DNA of 64,000 bases, taken from assembly GCA_963732225.1 (NCBI GenBank), contig CAVSYR010000005.1, positions 930,001 to 994,000 on the forward strand. Direction: 5' to 3'. Of this stretch, positions 17,035 through 24,844 are shown piece by piece (position 1 is the stretch's first letter; every line of letters begins with the position of its first letter). The notes below the pieces were generated by a model that saw only the letters and a list, made by a program, of their open reading frames with translations, had not been told where the DNA came from and made no database searches. This DNA comes from VRUE01 sp963732225. GTDB lineage: Bacteria; Actinomycetota; Thermoleophilia; Solirubrobacterales; 70-9. The position numbers were made by a program, and so were the translations under genes.

Positions 17035-17855
17035 GCCACCGGCCCCCTGCGGCCGATCACGAGGCGCTCGATCCCGGCGAGATCGGGCCGTGACTCGATC
17101 GCCGGGTGGCCGCCCGCACGCAAGATCTCCCCCACCGCCGCTGCCTGCCCCTGGCCTATCTCCAGAGCCAGGGTGCCGGTAACCGCGGCAAGCGCCGGCA
17201 CGGCAGAGCGCAAGACGTCGAGTCCGTCCGGACCGGCGAGCAGCGCCTCGCGCGGCTCCCACTCGGTCACCTCGCGCTGCAGACCTCCCCAGTCCCGCTC
17301 GCTCACATAGGGAAGATTCGCGACGACTAGGTCAAATTCCTCACCGCGGGGCGGCAAGGTCCCCTCGCAGAACTCAACCCGCGCCGCCAGGCCAAGCCGC
17401 TCGGCATTGGCGGCGGCCACCGCGAGCGCGTCAGAGGAGGTGTCGGTGGCGGTGACCTCGGCATCGGGGAGCTCCGCGGCGATCGCGAGCGCGAGCGCGC
17501 CCGAACCGGTGCCGACGTCGAGCACCGTGCGCGGGCGCAGCTCGAGCGCAAGCTCGACCAGGAGCTCGGTCTCCGGTCGCGGGATCAGCACGCGGGAGTC
17601 GACGGCGAGCTCGAGATAGCGGAAGCCGCGCCTGCCGAGGATGTAAGCGACCGGCTCCCGGCGCAAGCGGCGGCGCACCATCTCGGCGAAACGGCGGGTG
17701 GCGGCCGGGGGAATCTCCGCCTTGGGATCCGCCAGCAAGCGCGCTCGCTCCCAGCCCGTTGCCTCGGCGAGCAGCAGCTCGGCATCGAGGCGAGGGTCTT
17801 CGACGCCGGCGGCCCGCAGCGCGTCGACCGACGCGCTCAGTGCCTCGTGGATCAC
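17031..17855 (-). CDS. prmC: Release factor glutamine methyltransferase
   Basis: This 274-aa SAM-dependent enzyme methylates the Gln of the GGQ motif in release factors. The N-terminal helical domain is followed by the Rossmann methyltransferase with VLDVGTGSGALALAIAAELPDAEVTATD. The catalytic NPPY motif reads NLPY here, a conservative variant. The GTG at 17855 overlaps the prfA stop (GTGA), and the gene follows prfA directly, the classical pairing of enzyme and substrate genes. Confidence 0.93.
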   Translation of the reverse strand: MIHEALSASVDALRAAGVEDPRLDAELLLAEATGWERARLLADPKAEIPPAATRRFAEMVRRRLRREPVAYILGRRGFRYLELAVDSRVLIPRPETELLVELALELRPRTVLDVGTGSGALALAIAAELPDAEVTATDTSSDALAVAAANAERLGLAARVEFCEGTLPPRGEEFDLVVANLPYVSERDWGGLQREVTEWEPREALLAGPDGLDVLRSAVPALAAVTGTLALEIGQGQAAAVGEILRAGGHPAIESRPDLAGIERLVIGRRGPVA

Positions 17856-18919
17856 CCGACCGCGGCGGTCTCGAGGCGCTGTCGCTTCTCCTCCGCGGCG
17901 AGCGCCTCGGTGAACTCGGCCAGTTCGCCACCGAGAACGCCGTCGAGATTGTGCGAGGTGTGCTTGATCCTGTGGTCGGTCACGCGGCCCTGCGGGAAGT
18001 TGTAGGTGCGGACCTTCTCGGAACGCTCGCCGCTGCCGACCTGAGCCTTGCGCTCGGAGGCGATCTTGGCGTGCTGCTCGGCCAGCTCGCGCTCGTAGAG
18101 GCGGGCTCGCAGCACCCGCATCGCCCGCTCCTTGTTCTGAAGCTGTGACTTCTCGTCCTGCATCGAGACGACGATGCCACTCGGTTTGTGGGTGATCCGC
18201 ACCGCCGAGTCGGTGGTGTTGACCGACTGGCCGCCGGGCCCCGAGGAGCGGTAGACGTCGACCTGCAAATCGTTGAGATCGATCTCGACCTCGACCTCCT
18301 CTGCCTCGGGCAGGACGGCGACCGTCGCGGTCGAGGTGTGAATTCGTCCCTGCGACTCGGTCTCGGGCACCCGTTGCACCCGGTGCGTGCCGCCCTCGTA
18401 CTTGAAGATCGAGTAGGCGCCCTCGCCCTTGATCGCGAAGGTGACCTCCTTGAAGCCGCCGACCTCGGCGCTGGACTGCGAGAGCGCCTCGGTGGAGAAG
18501 CCGCGCTCTTCGGCGTAGCGGGTCAGCATCTTGTAGAGGTCGCCGGCAAAGAGTGCCGCCTCGTCGCCCCCGGTCCCGGCCCTGATCTCGACCAGGACGT
18601 TCTTCGAGTCGTTGGGGTCGCGCTCGACCATCGCCAGGCGAATCTCCTCTTCGAGCGCCTCGATCCGCGGCGGTGCCTCCTCGACCATCGCCTGCAGCTC
18701 CGGGTCCTCTCCGTCCTCCGCCAGCAGCTCCCGCGCCCCCTCGAGATCGTCCTTCAGCTTGCGGTACTCGACCGCCAGCGCCTGCGCCGGCTGCAGCTCG
18801 CGGTACTCGCGGCCGACTTCGGCGTAGCCCTCCCGGTCCCCGATCACGGCGGGATCCGACATCTGCGACTCGAGCTCGGCGAAGCGCGCCTCGATCTGTT
18901 CGACCAGGGAATCGATCAC
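17852..18919 (-). CDS. prfA: Peptide chain release factor 1
   Basis: This 355-aa factor reads UAA/UAG and triggers peptide hydrolysis. The GGQ catalytic tripeptide is at 229-231 (SSGPGGQSVNTTDSAVRITH). The upstream block is RAGTGGDEAALFAGDLYKMLTRYAE. The length and the absence of RF2-type features support RF1. It starts at GTG 18919. The promoter region is shared with the divergent SnoaL gene. Confidence 0.95.
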   Translation of the reverse strand: MIDSLVEQIEARFAELESQMSDPAVIGDREGYAEVGREYRELQPAQALAVEYRKLKDDLEGARELLAEDGEDPELQAMVEEAPPRIEALEEEIRLAMVERDPNDSKNVLVEIRAGTGGDEAALFAGDLYKMLTRYAEERGFSTEALSQSSAEVGGFKEVTFAIKGEGAYSIFKYEGGTHRVQRVPETESQGRIHTSTATVAVLPEAEEVEVEIDLNDLQVDVYRSSGPGGQSVNTTDSAVRITHKPSGIVVSMQDEKSQLQNKERAMRVLRARLYERELAEQHAKIASERKAQVGSGERSEKVRTYNFPQGRVTDHRIKHTSHNLDGVLGGELAEFTEALAAEEKRQRLETAAVG

Positions 18920-18982
18920 GACTCACAACATAGAGGGGGATCACCCGTTGCGAATCCGGCACGATTCAGCTCCCGAGATAGT

Positions 18983-19018
18983 GTGCCAGTTGACTAGCAC
19001 AATGGCTCAGGTTACTGT
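18983..19018 (+). promoter_or_regulatory. Promoter with GntR-like operator upstream of the SnoaL-like gene
   Basis: TTGACT (18990-18995) and TACTGT (19013-19018) are 17 nt apart. The -35 lies in an imperfect palindrome, GTGCCAGT/ACTAGCAC (18983-19000, one mismatch). Its core AGTTGACTAG-n-ACA matches the palindrome at the gntR promoter 2.6 kb away. An 8-bp AACTAGTT palindrome follows downstream. Confidence 0.5.
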
Positions 19019-19073
19019 GATAGCTAACTAGTTCAACGGGAAACGCACCGTGAATTTCGCATTGGAGGCCGAG

Positions 19074-19472
19074 ATGAAAACAGACACCCTTGTTGTCGCC
19101 GCGCCAGCCACGCGCATCGCCTGCCTCGCTCTGCCCAAGCTGATCGGATCAGGCAACCTCGATGCGGCGACGGGGTGCTTCACCCGCGACGCCTGCCTGC
19201 TGACCCCCGACGCGACCGCGATCCACAATCGCGAGCACATCCGTCCCCTGCTCGCCCAGATGATCGCCCGCCGCGTCCGGATCGAGGTCGAGCAGAGCAA
19301 CGTGCTCGTCGCCGGCGACGTTGCCTACGCTCGCGAGCTCTGGCAGGTCAGTGCCCGGGTTGGAGCCGGCTCCCAGTACGAGCACTCGTGCGATCCCTCG
19401 CTCGTGCTCAAGCGAATCGAAGGCAGCTGGAAGATCTCGATCGCAACGCTGTGGGGCTGGGGCGGCCGCTAA
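19074..19472 (+). CDS. SnoaL/NTF2-like domain protein
   Basis: This 132-aa protein has an NTF2/SnoaL cone fold pattern: an N-terminal helix, NLDAATGCFTRDACLLTPDATAIHNREHIRPLL in the middle, and a strand-rich end (VAYARELWQVS, SLVLKRIEGSWKISIATLWGW). Family members range from polyketide cyclases to steroid isomerases and simple binding proteins, so the substrate is unknown. The ATG at 19074 has GGAGG 7 nt upstream; an earlier GTG at 19050 lacks one. It converges on the DUF1385 gene with a 4-nt overlap and may belong to the GntR regulon. Confidence 0.75.
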   Translation: MKTDTLVVAAPATRIACLALPKLIGSGNLDAATGCFTRDACLLTPDATAIHNREHIRPLLAQMIARRVRIEVEQSNVLVAGDVAYARELWQVSARVGAGSQYEHSCDPSLVLKRIEGSWKISIATLWGWGGR

Positions 19473-20485
19473 GCGACGATCTCGATGTGCTGCTGCCCGG
19501 CGGCATCCTCGGGCGACTCGCGTGCCAGCACGGCCTCCAGCGAGGCGATCGCAACTGCCAGCTCTTCTTCGTCGGGCTCACGCGTGGTCAGGTTCTGCAG
19601 CATCAGACCCGGCCACATGATCGCCCGCACCCAGCGCTTGCGCCGGTTTTTGCCGGCCCACTTGATCACCTCGTAGGAGAGCCCGGCGATCAGCGGAATG
19701 CCGATGATCCGCGAGGCGACCAGCCAGTACCAGGCCGGCAACCCGATCGGGGCGAAGACGAAGATCGCCAGCACCATCACGATCAGCAGAAAGCTGGTAC
19801 CGCAGCGCGGGTGCAGCCGCGAGTAGAGCTTCGCCCGGGCGGGCGTAAGTTCGTCTTCGGCCTCGTAGCAAGAGATCGTCTTGTGCTCGGCACCGTGGTA
19901 CTCGAAGACGCGTCGCAGGTCTTTGAGGCGACTGATCGCGGCGATGTAGGCGATGAAGATGCCGGTCCGCAGCACCCCCTCGACCAACCAGAAGAGGAAG
20001 GGTGAGCCGAGCTTGTCCTTGATCAGGCTGGTCAGGCCGACGGGCACGACAAAGAAGAGCCCAACCGCAAGCAGCATCGAGAAGGCGATGGTCAGGCCCC
20101 AGACCCAGCCGCCGATCTCTTCCGGCTCCCCCTCCTCGTCATCCTCGAGTTGGGCGTTGGCGGAGATCGCGAGCGCCCGGAAGCCGATCTTCAGCGACTC
20201 GCCGAGGGCGACCACGCCGCGCAGCACAGGCAGGCGCCAGAGCCGGTGGCGCGTGGCCCAGGGGCGGATCGACTCGGAGCTGATCTCGATCTCGCCGTCG
20301 GGGCGGCGCACCGCCACGGCCCAGACCGAGATGCCGCGCATCATCACGCCCTCGAGCACCGCCTGGCCACCGACCGGCGCGTCGCGCTTGGCGACCAGCG
20401 CGCCGTCGGGCATGCGCAGCGAAGCGGCCCCGTTTTCGGACGGGGCAGCAGCTTCGGTTTGCAGCGAGCCCAACTCCGGGCTCAC
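19469..20485 (-). CDS. DUF1385 family integral membrane protein (YqhQ-like)
   Basis: This 338-aa protein contains the DUF1385 hallmarks: VGGQAVLEGVMMRG, SESLKIGFRAL, FEYHGAEHKTISCYEAEDELT, and RLHPRCGTSFLLIVMV. Four or so membrane segments surround the conserved His/Cys motifs. The biochemical function of the family is not established. The gene is coupled to rpmE: the Shine-Dalgarno GGGAGG overlaps the rpmE stop, and the GTG at 20485 follows. Confidence 0.92.
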   Translation of the reverse strand: MSPELGSLQTEAAAPSENGAASLRMPDGALVAKRDAPVGGQAVLEGVMMRGISVWAVAVRRPDGEIEISSESIRPWATRHRLWRLPVLRGVVALGESLKIGFRALAISANAQLEDDEEGEPEEIGGWVWGLTIAFSMLLAVGLFFVVPVGLTSLIKDKLGSPFLFWLVEGVLRTGIFIAYIAAISRLKDLRRVFEYHGAEHKTISCYEAEDELTPARAKLYSRLHPRCGTSFLLIVMVLAIFVFAPIGLPAWYWLVASRIIGIPLIAGLSYEVIKWAGKNRRKRWVRAIMWPGLMLQNLTTREPDEEELAVAIASLEAVLARESPEDAAGQQHIEIVA

Positions 20486-20488
20486 GGC

Positions 20489-20704
20489 TTACCTCCCGGC
20501 CTTGGCGTGCTTGGCAGCGCGGCGCTGGAAACGCTCGACCCTGCCGCCCGTGTCAACCAGCTTCTGCTTGCCGGTGTAGAACGGGTGGCACTCGGAGCAG
20601 AGCTCGACGTGCAGGTCGGCCTGCGTCGAGCGCGTGTAGAACTGGTTTCCGCAGGAGCAGTGCACGTTTGCCAGCGTGTAATCAGGATGAATTCCGCTTT
20701 TCAC
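20489..20704 (-). CDS. rpmE: 50S ribosomal protein bL31, zinc-binding type
   Basis: This 71-aa ribosomal protein begins KSGIHPDYTLANVHCSCGNQFYTRST. C-x-C and C-x2-C pairs (VHCSCGN and ELCSECHPFYTG) give the zinc-binding (C+) form. I use the GTG at 20704 because bL31 normally starts with M-K-x-x-I-H-P; an upstream TTG at 20731 would add nine non-conserved residues. The ribosome site is poor for either. Confidence 0.93.
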   Translation of the reverse strand: MKSGIHPDYTLANVHCSCGNQFYTRSTQADLHVELCSECHPFYTGKQKLVDTGGRVERFQRRAAKHAKAGR

Positions 20705-20765
20705 GCCCTTCAGTCTAGATGACTCGCGCAAGCGGCCGGTCTAGGGGTTGTGAATCGGCTTCCTC

Positions 20766-22286
20766 GTGCCGATAGCTCCATCAGTGGAAACCACGGAGAC
20801 CGCCCGCAGCCAGTCCAAAGCCGCGCGTCAACTTCGCCGCGGCCTCGCCGTGCTGCTGCTCGGCGGCACGGCCGTGGTCGCCCTGCACGACTGGCTCGGC
20901 ATCGGCGCCGGCCTCGACTTCGCAATCAGCGAAGCGCTCTATGACGCCGTGGTCCTCGGCGCCGGGCTGGCCTGCCTGATCAGGGCCTCCGACTACCCCC
21001 GTGAGAAAGCCGCCTGGCTCTGGATCGGCGCCTCGCTGCTCAGCTGGGGCCTCGGCGAGGTCTACTGGACGATCTTCATCGAAGGCAACGCCTCCGCCCC
21101 CTATCCCTCTCCGGCCGACATCGGCTACCTCGCCTTCTACCCGCTTGCCTACATCGGCCTGGCGATGCTGGTGCGGGCGCGGGCGCACGAGATCAAGTGG
21201 CGGCTCTGGATGGACGGGCTGATCGCGGCGCTTGGCACGGCCGCCCTCGGCACCGCCTTCGTCTTCGACTTCGTCGCCGAGAAGGCGACCGGGACGACGC
21301 TGGAAAAGCTGACGACCCTCTCCTATCCGCTCGGTGACATCGCGATGCTCTCGATGGTCGTCGGCGTGATCGCCCTGACCGGCTGGCGGCCGGGGCGCAC
21401 CTGGTCGCTGCTGCTCGCCGGTCTCTCGGCCCTGGTCATCGCCGATATCGCCTACACCCTGCAATCGACCGAAGGGGCGCTGCCGGGCGGCGAATGGATC
21501 AACCCGATCTACCTGATCGCCGCGGTCTGTCTCGGCGCCGCGGTCTGGCAGCCAGCGGAAGCGGCCGAGATCACCTCCTCGCATGAAAACGACCGTCGCG
21601 AGATCGTCGTGCCCGCCGTCTTCGCGGCGGTGATGATCGGCCTCTTCGCGATGCAGTACTACAGCGCCACCGGCGGCCTCTCGACCGTGCTCTGGGCAGC
21701 GACGATGACGGCAGTGATCGTCCGCCTGACGATGAGCGACCGCGAGAACCACAAGCTGCTCGAGGAAGTGCGCACCGACTCCCTGACCGGGCTCGGCAAC
21801 CGCGGCCGCATGGAGGTCGAGCTGGCGGAAACCTGCGAGCGGGCGAGCAGCGAGCAGCCGGCGATGCTCTACCTCTTCGACCTCAACGGCTTCAAGCGCT
21901 ACAACGACACCTTCGGCCACCCCGCCGGCGACCGGCTCCTCAGCCGGCTCGGCAACTCGCTGAAAGCGGCAGTCGGGGACGACGGTTCCGCCTACCGGAT
22001 CGGCGGCGACGAGTTCTGCCTGCTGCTCACCTGCGCCGAGGACCGCTTCGAGGCGGCTGCCCGCGCCGCGACCGAAGCCCTGACCGAACATGATCGGGGA
22101 GTCGAGGTCAACTCGTCCTGGGGCGCCACGACGATCCCGGCCGAGGCCGGCGATCCCTCGGCGGCACTGCAGCTGGCCGACGTGCGCATGTACGCGCAGA
22201 AGGAGTCGCGCCGCGCCGCCCATCCGGGCGTAACCGTCCCGGACCCGCAGAGCTCCGAGCCGGCGATCAGGGCTAGTCGCGGCTGA
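20766..22286 (+). CDS. Membrane-bound diguanylate cyclase (GGDEF)
   Basis: This 506-aa protein has an N-terminal membrane region (about eight to nine helices over residues 25-330) and a C-terminal GGDEF domain. The active site is RIGGDEF near residues 412-418, and TDSLTGLGNRGRMEVEL marks the domain start. It should make c-di-GMP from two GTP in response to an unknown membrane signal. The product-inhibition I-site (RxxD five residues before GGDEF) is absent, so feedback control is likely missing. It starts at GTG without a clear ribosome site and overlaps the convergent tetR end by 14 nt. Confidence 0.9.
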   Translation: MPIAPSVETTETARSQSKAARQLRRGLAVLLLGGTAVVALHDWLGIGAGLDFAISEALYDAVVLGAGLACLIRASDYPREKAAWLWIGASLLSWGLGEVYWTIFIEGNASAPYPSPADIGYLAFYPLAYIGLAMLVRARAHEIKWRLWMDGLIAALGTAALGTAFVFDFVAEKATGTTLEKLTTLSYPLGDIAMLSMVVGVIALTGWRPGRTWSLLLAGLSALVIADIAYTLQSTEGALPGGEWINPIYLIAAVCLGAAVWQPAEAAEITSSHENDRREIVVPAVFAAVMIGLFAMQYYSATGGLSTVLWAATMTAVIVRLTMSDRENHKLLEEVRTDSLTGLGNRGRMEVELAETCERASSEQPAMLYLFDLNGFKRYNDTFGHPAGDRLLSRLGNSLKAAVGDDGSAYRIGGDEFCLLLTCAEDRFEAAARAATEALTEHDRGVEVNSSWGATTIPAEAGDPSAALQLADVRMYAQKESRRAAHPGVTVPDPQSSEPAIRASRG

Positions 22287-22875
22287 GGCCGTCGAGCAGG
22301 GCCGCGAGGGTACCCCCGACTTCCGCCCGCATCCGCTCCGCGTCATCGGCCCGCGCCACCAGCATCGCCGCCTCGTCGAGGGCGCCCATCAGCACGTGGG
22401 CCAAGGGCCGGACCGGCTGCGAATCGATCTCCCCCGCCTCGATCGCCGCCTGCAGCGTCGCTTCGATCAAGCCGAGGCCATGCTCGGTGGCGATCTCCCG
22501 CCAGCGGTCCCAGCCCAGCACCGAGGGGCCGTCGAGCAAGACAATCTGCTGCGTCTCGGGCTCGGTGCTGGCGAGCAGGAACATCTCGGCGCCGGCCTTC
22601 ATCGCCGCCAGCGACGAGGTCGCGTTGGCCTGCAGGGCGCCGGAGGCGATCCGCTCCGCCAGCTCGATCTCGATCTGCTCGTAGACGGCCTCGAAGAGCT
22701 CGCGCTTGCCCTCGAAGTGGTGGTAGAGCGCCCCCCGGGTAACCCCAGCCGCGCGGGCGATCTCCTCGGTGCCGACCCCGGCGAAGCCGCGTTCGGCAAA
22801 AAGCGGCCGTGCGGCCGCAACCAGGGCAGCACGGGTCGCGTCGGAACGCTCGGCTTGTGTTCGTTTGACATTCAT
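22273..22875 (-). CDS. TetR-family transcriptional regulator
   Basis: This 200-aa protein has a TetR helix-turn-helix at residues 12-58 (RAALVAAARPLFAERGFAGVGTEEIARAAGVTRGALYHHFEGKRELF). The ligand domain includes TSSLAAMKAGAEMFLL and a DGPSVLGWDRWREI segment seen in a common actinobacterial TetR subgroup. It is divergent from the alpha/beta hydrolase, and the palindrome over its own start codon makes it the likely repressor of both genes. Confidence 0.93.
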   Translation of the reverse strand: MNVKRTQAERSDATRAALVAAARPLFAERGFAGVGTEEIARAAGVTRGALYHHFEGKRELFEAVYEQIEIELAERIASGALQANATSSLAAMKAGAEMFLLASTEPETQQIVLLDGPSVLGWDRWREIATEHGLGLIEATLQAAIEAGEIDSQPVRPLAHVLMGALDEAAMLVARADDAERMRAEVGGTLAALLDGLSRD

Positions 22876-22895
22876 ACAGTATGTATGTAACTGTA
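22875..22895. promoter_or_regulatory. TetR operator between tetR and hydrolase
   Basis: TACAGT (22875-22880) and ACTGTA (22890-22895) are exact inverted half-sites 9 nt apart, with a second small palindrome (CATAC-a-GTATG) nested in them. A perfect TTGACA -35 (22865-22870) for the hydrolase lies just upstream. Binding would therefore block the hydrolase promoter and cover the tetR start codon. Confidence 0.6.
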
Positions 22896-22929
22896 GCTCA
22901 CCCTGAACCCGAAACGAGGAGGATTGCCG

Positions 22930-23772
22930 ATGACCCAGTCAGACCAGCGTCACGAGATCGAGTTGCCGGCGGGGCGAATTCGCTACCGCGAAGCGGGTGA
23001 GGGCAAGCCGGTGGTCTTCGTCCACGGCTTCCTCGTCGACGGCAGGCTCTGGGACGGCGTCGTCGATCAGCTCTCGGATCGCTGCCGTTGCATCGCCCCC
23101 GACTGGCCGATTGCCGCCCACCAGGTGGCGATGAACCCCGACGCCGACCTCTCCCCTCCCGGCATCGCCGCGCTGATCGCCAGCTTCCTCGAGACGCTCG
23201 AGCTCGAGGACGTGACGATCGTCGGCAACGATTCCGGCGGCGCGATGTCGCAGGTGCTGGCGACTCGCCATCCCGAGCGCATTGGCCGCCTGGTGCTGAC
23301 CAACTGCGATACCCACGAGAACTTCCCGCCCGGGATCTTCAAGGCGATGCCACCGCTGGCGAAGCTGCCCGGCGGCATGACCGTGCTCTCCGCCCCCTTT
23401 CGCATCGGCGCCCTCGCCCGCAGGGCCTTCAAGCCCTTCGCCAAGAGCGAGATCCCGCCCGAGCTGATCGCCTCCTGGATGCGCCCCAGCCTCAGCGATC
23501 CGGGCGTCAAGCGCGACGCGACGAAGGTCACCGCCGGGATGAACAAGCGCTACACGCTGGAGGCGGCCGAGCGGCTGAGCGAATCCGATCTGCCGCTGCT
23601 GCTCACCTGGGCACCGGGTGACAAGTTCTTTCCGATCTCCTATGCGGAACGGCTGGAGAAGGAGACGCCGAACGCCAGCCTGGTCCGGATCCCAGATGCA
23701 AGCACGTTCGTAGCGCTCGACCAACCCGCCCGTCTCGCCGACGAGATCGCGACGTTCGTCCAACAAAACTGA
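22930..23772 (+). CDS. Alpha/beta-hydrolase fold protein with Asp nucleophile
   Basis: This 280-aa protein has the alpha/beta-hydrolase layout, with an oxyanion segment VVFVHGFLVDGRLWD. The nucleophile elbow is VGNDSGG (99-104), which puts Asp101 where Ser is usual, as in haloalkane dehalogenases and epoxide hydrolases. The acid position is in LLTWAPGDKFFP. The stretch that normally carries the catalytic His reads DASTFVALDQP and has none. The ATG at 22930 has AGGAGG 7 nt upstream. TetR control suggests an inducible detoxification or catabolic role; the substrate is unknown. Confidence 0.85.
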   Translation: MTQSDQRHEIELPAGRIRYREAGEGKPVVFVHGFLVDGRLWDGVVDQLSDRCRCIAPDWPIAAHQVAMNPDADLSPPGIAALIASFLETLELEDVTIVGNDSGGAMSQVLATRHPERIGRLVLTNCDTHENFPPGIFKAMPPLAKLPGGMTVLSAPFRIGALARRAFKPFAKSEIPPELIASWMRPSLSDPGVKRDATKVTAGMNKRYTLEAAERLSESDLPLLLTWAPGDKFFPISYAERLEKETPNASLVRIPDASTFVALDQPARLADEIATFVQQN

Positions 23773-23846
23773 GGCAAAACACGCAAGCTGCGCGTTCTTT
23801 TTCGCTACTTGCATGTTTTTCGTCCGACTGAGGGGCGAAGGTTCCA

Positions 23847-24012
23847 GTGTGGCTATGCGCAAACTCGCGTGTACGACTGGCGAGCGCCGGACCGAGCGAG
23901 GCAAGGACGCAGGGAGGCGGAATAGCAACGCTATTCCGCCGACTGAGGACGCCGCATCGCGAAGTGTGTCCGCCGCCGCCAGGCGTGCGCGGGGGTTTGC
24001 GCATAGCCACAC
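23847..24012. repeat. Structured intergenic repeat element, copy 1
   Basis: The element has a perfect 18-bp outer inverted repeat (23847-23864 with 23995-24012). It encloses a core shared with 45542-45703. The core holds a perfect 11-bp inner stem, GGCGGAATAGC / GCTATTCCGCC around AAC. It fills most of the 370-nt gap between two convergent genes. No protein-like reading frame is convincing; the several ORFs across it are products of the repeat. RNA or cruciform DNA function is possible. Confidence 0.7.
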
Positions 24013-24142
24013 CCACGCCCCCTACAGGACGGAGAGTCATGCCTAGGGAAATCTTCGACCAGGATCGGCCTCGGAGCACGATGGCGCGACGCCTCGACGA
24101 AGCGTTTGCCGGCTGCGATCAGTGGACCCTCGCCCCGCCGAG

Positions 24143-24844
24143 TCAGCGGCGCAGTGAGGTCACCTTCAGCCCACAGGCCTCGATCTCATCGAGGATCAGC
24201 GGCAGCGCCGCCGCCGTGCGCACCCAGGAGCCGCGGGCGCTGTAGTAGTCGGCATCGTGCAGGAGCACAATGTCGCCGGCCGTGATGCCGGCACTTGCGC
24301 GACGGGTGATCGACTCGGCCGTGGCGCCGCGGTCCCAGTCGCGTCCCCAACGTGACCAAAGAACCGGTCGCCAGCCGCGCCGGCGCACTGCGCGCAGAGT
24401 GGAAGCGCTGAAGATCCCGTAGGGCGGGCGGTAGTCGGAGATCGCCTGACCGCCAGCGTCCTCGATCGCCACTCGCGCTCGTTCAGCGTCCTCGAGGAAA
24501 GCGCGCGGACCGAGCCGCAACAGGTTGCGATGGTGGTAGCAGTGCAGCTCCACGCCGTGACCGGCGGCGACGATCTCAGCGACCAGCGCCGGCCGGCGCG
24601 CCACCTGCTCACCGGCGAGAAAGAAGGTGGCCGTGGCCCCACGCTCGCGCAGCACCTCGAGCACCGCGGGGGTCCCCTGCGGGTGCGGTCCGTCGTCGAA
24701 GGTAAGGGCGACCCCGTCCACCTCGCCCTGCTTCATCTCGATACCAAGGGCCGGACCCAGCCCGGGCACGATCGGCGCCAGTGCCGGCCCGGCGTGCACG
24801 ACGGCTGCCGCCGAGGTGCCAACCCCGAGCAGCGTTCGGATCAA
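24143..24844 (-). CDS. Polysaccharide deacetylase (NodB homology, CE4)
   Basis: This 233-aa enzyme carries the CE4 motifs: VALTFDDGPHP (motif 1, catalytic Asp), HGVELHCYHHRNLL (motif 2, metal His pair) and DYRPPYGIFS (motif 3), then DIVLLHDAD. It probably N- or O-deacetylates an envelope sugar. There is a short hydrophobic N-terminus but no clear signal peptide. The TTG at 24844 overlaps the upstream stop (TTGA), so it is coupled to the epimerase-glycosyltransferase fusion. A GlcNAc-lipid deacetylation step is an inference from context. Confidence 0.88.
   Translation of the reverse strand: MIRTLLGVGTSAAAVVHAGPALAPIVPGLGPALGIEMKQGEVDGVALTFDDGPHPQGTPAVLEVLRERGATATFFLAGEQVARRPALVAEIVAAGHGVELHCYHHRNLLRLGPRAFLEDAERARVAIEDAGGQAISDYRPPYGIFSASTLRAVRRRGWRPVLWSRWGRDWDRGATAESITRRASAGITAGDIVLLHDADYYSARGSWVRTAAALPLILDEIEACGLKVTSLRR

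Noticed and set aside
17856..18962. An upstream in-frame extension of prmC to 643 codons
   Set aside because: The first 370 codons are prfA read in another frame (Arg/Gly/Ala filler). The GTG at 17855 is a natural start.
22939..24012. Reverse frame of 357 codons covering the hydrolase and repeat copy 1
   Set aside because: It is antisense to the hydrolase and its N-terminal part is translated repeat; the same repeat also yields similar peptides at copy 2.
24039..24245. A 68-codon + strand ORF starting MPREIFDQD after repeat copy 1
   Set aside because: It has a partial ribosome site, but its last 103 nt overlap the polysaccharide deacetylase in antisense and no family is recognised. I cannot support it as a gene.
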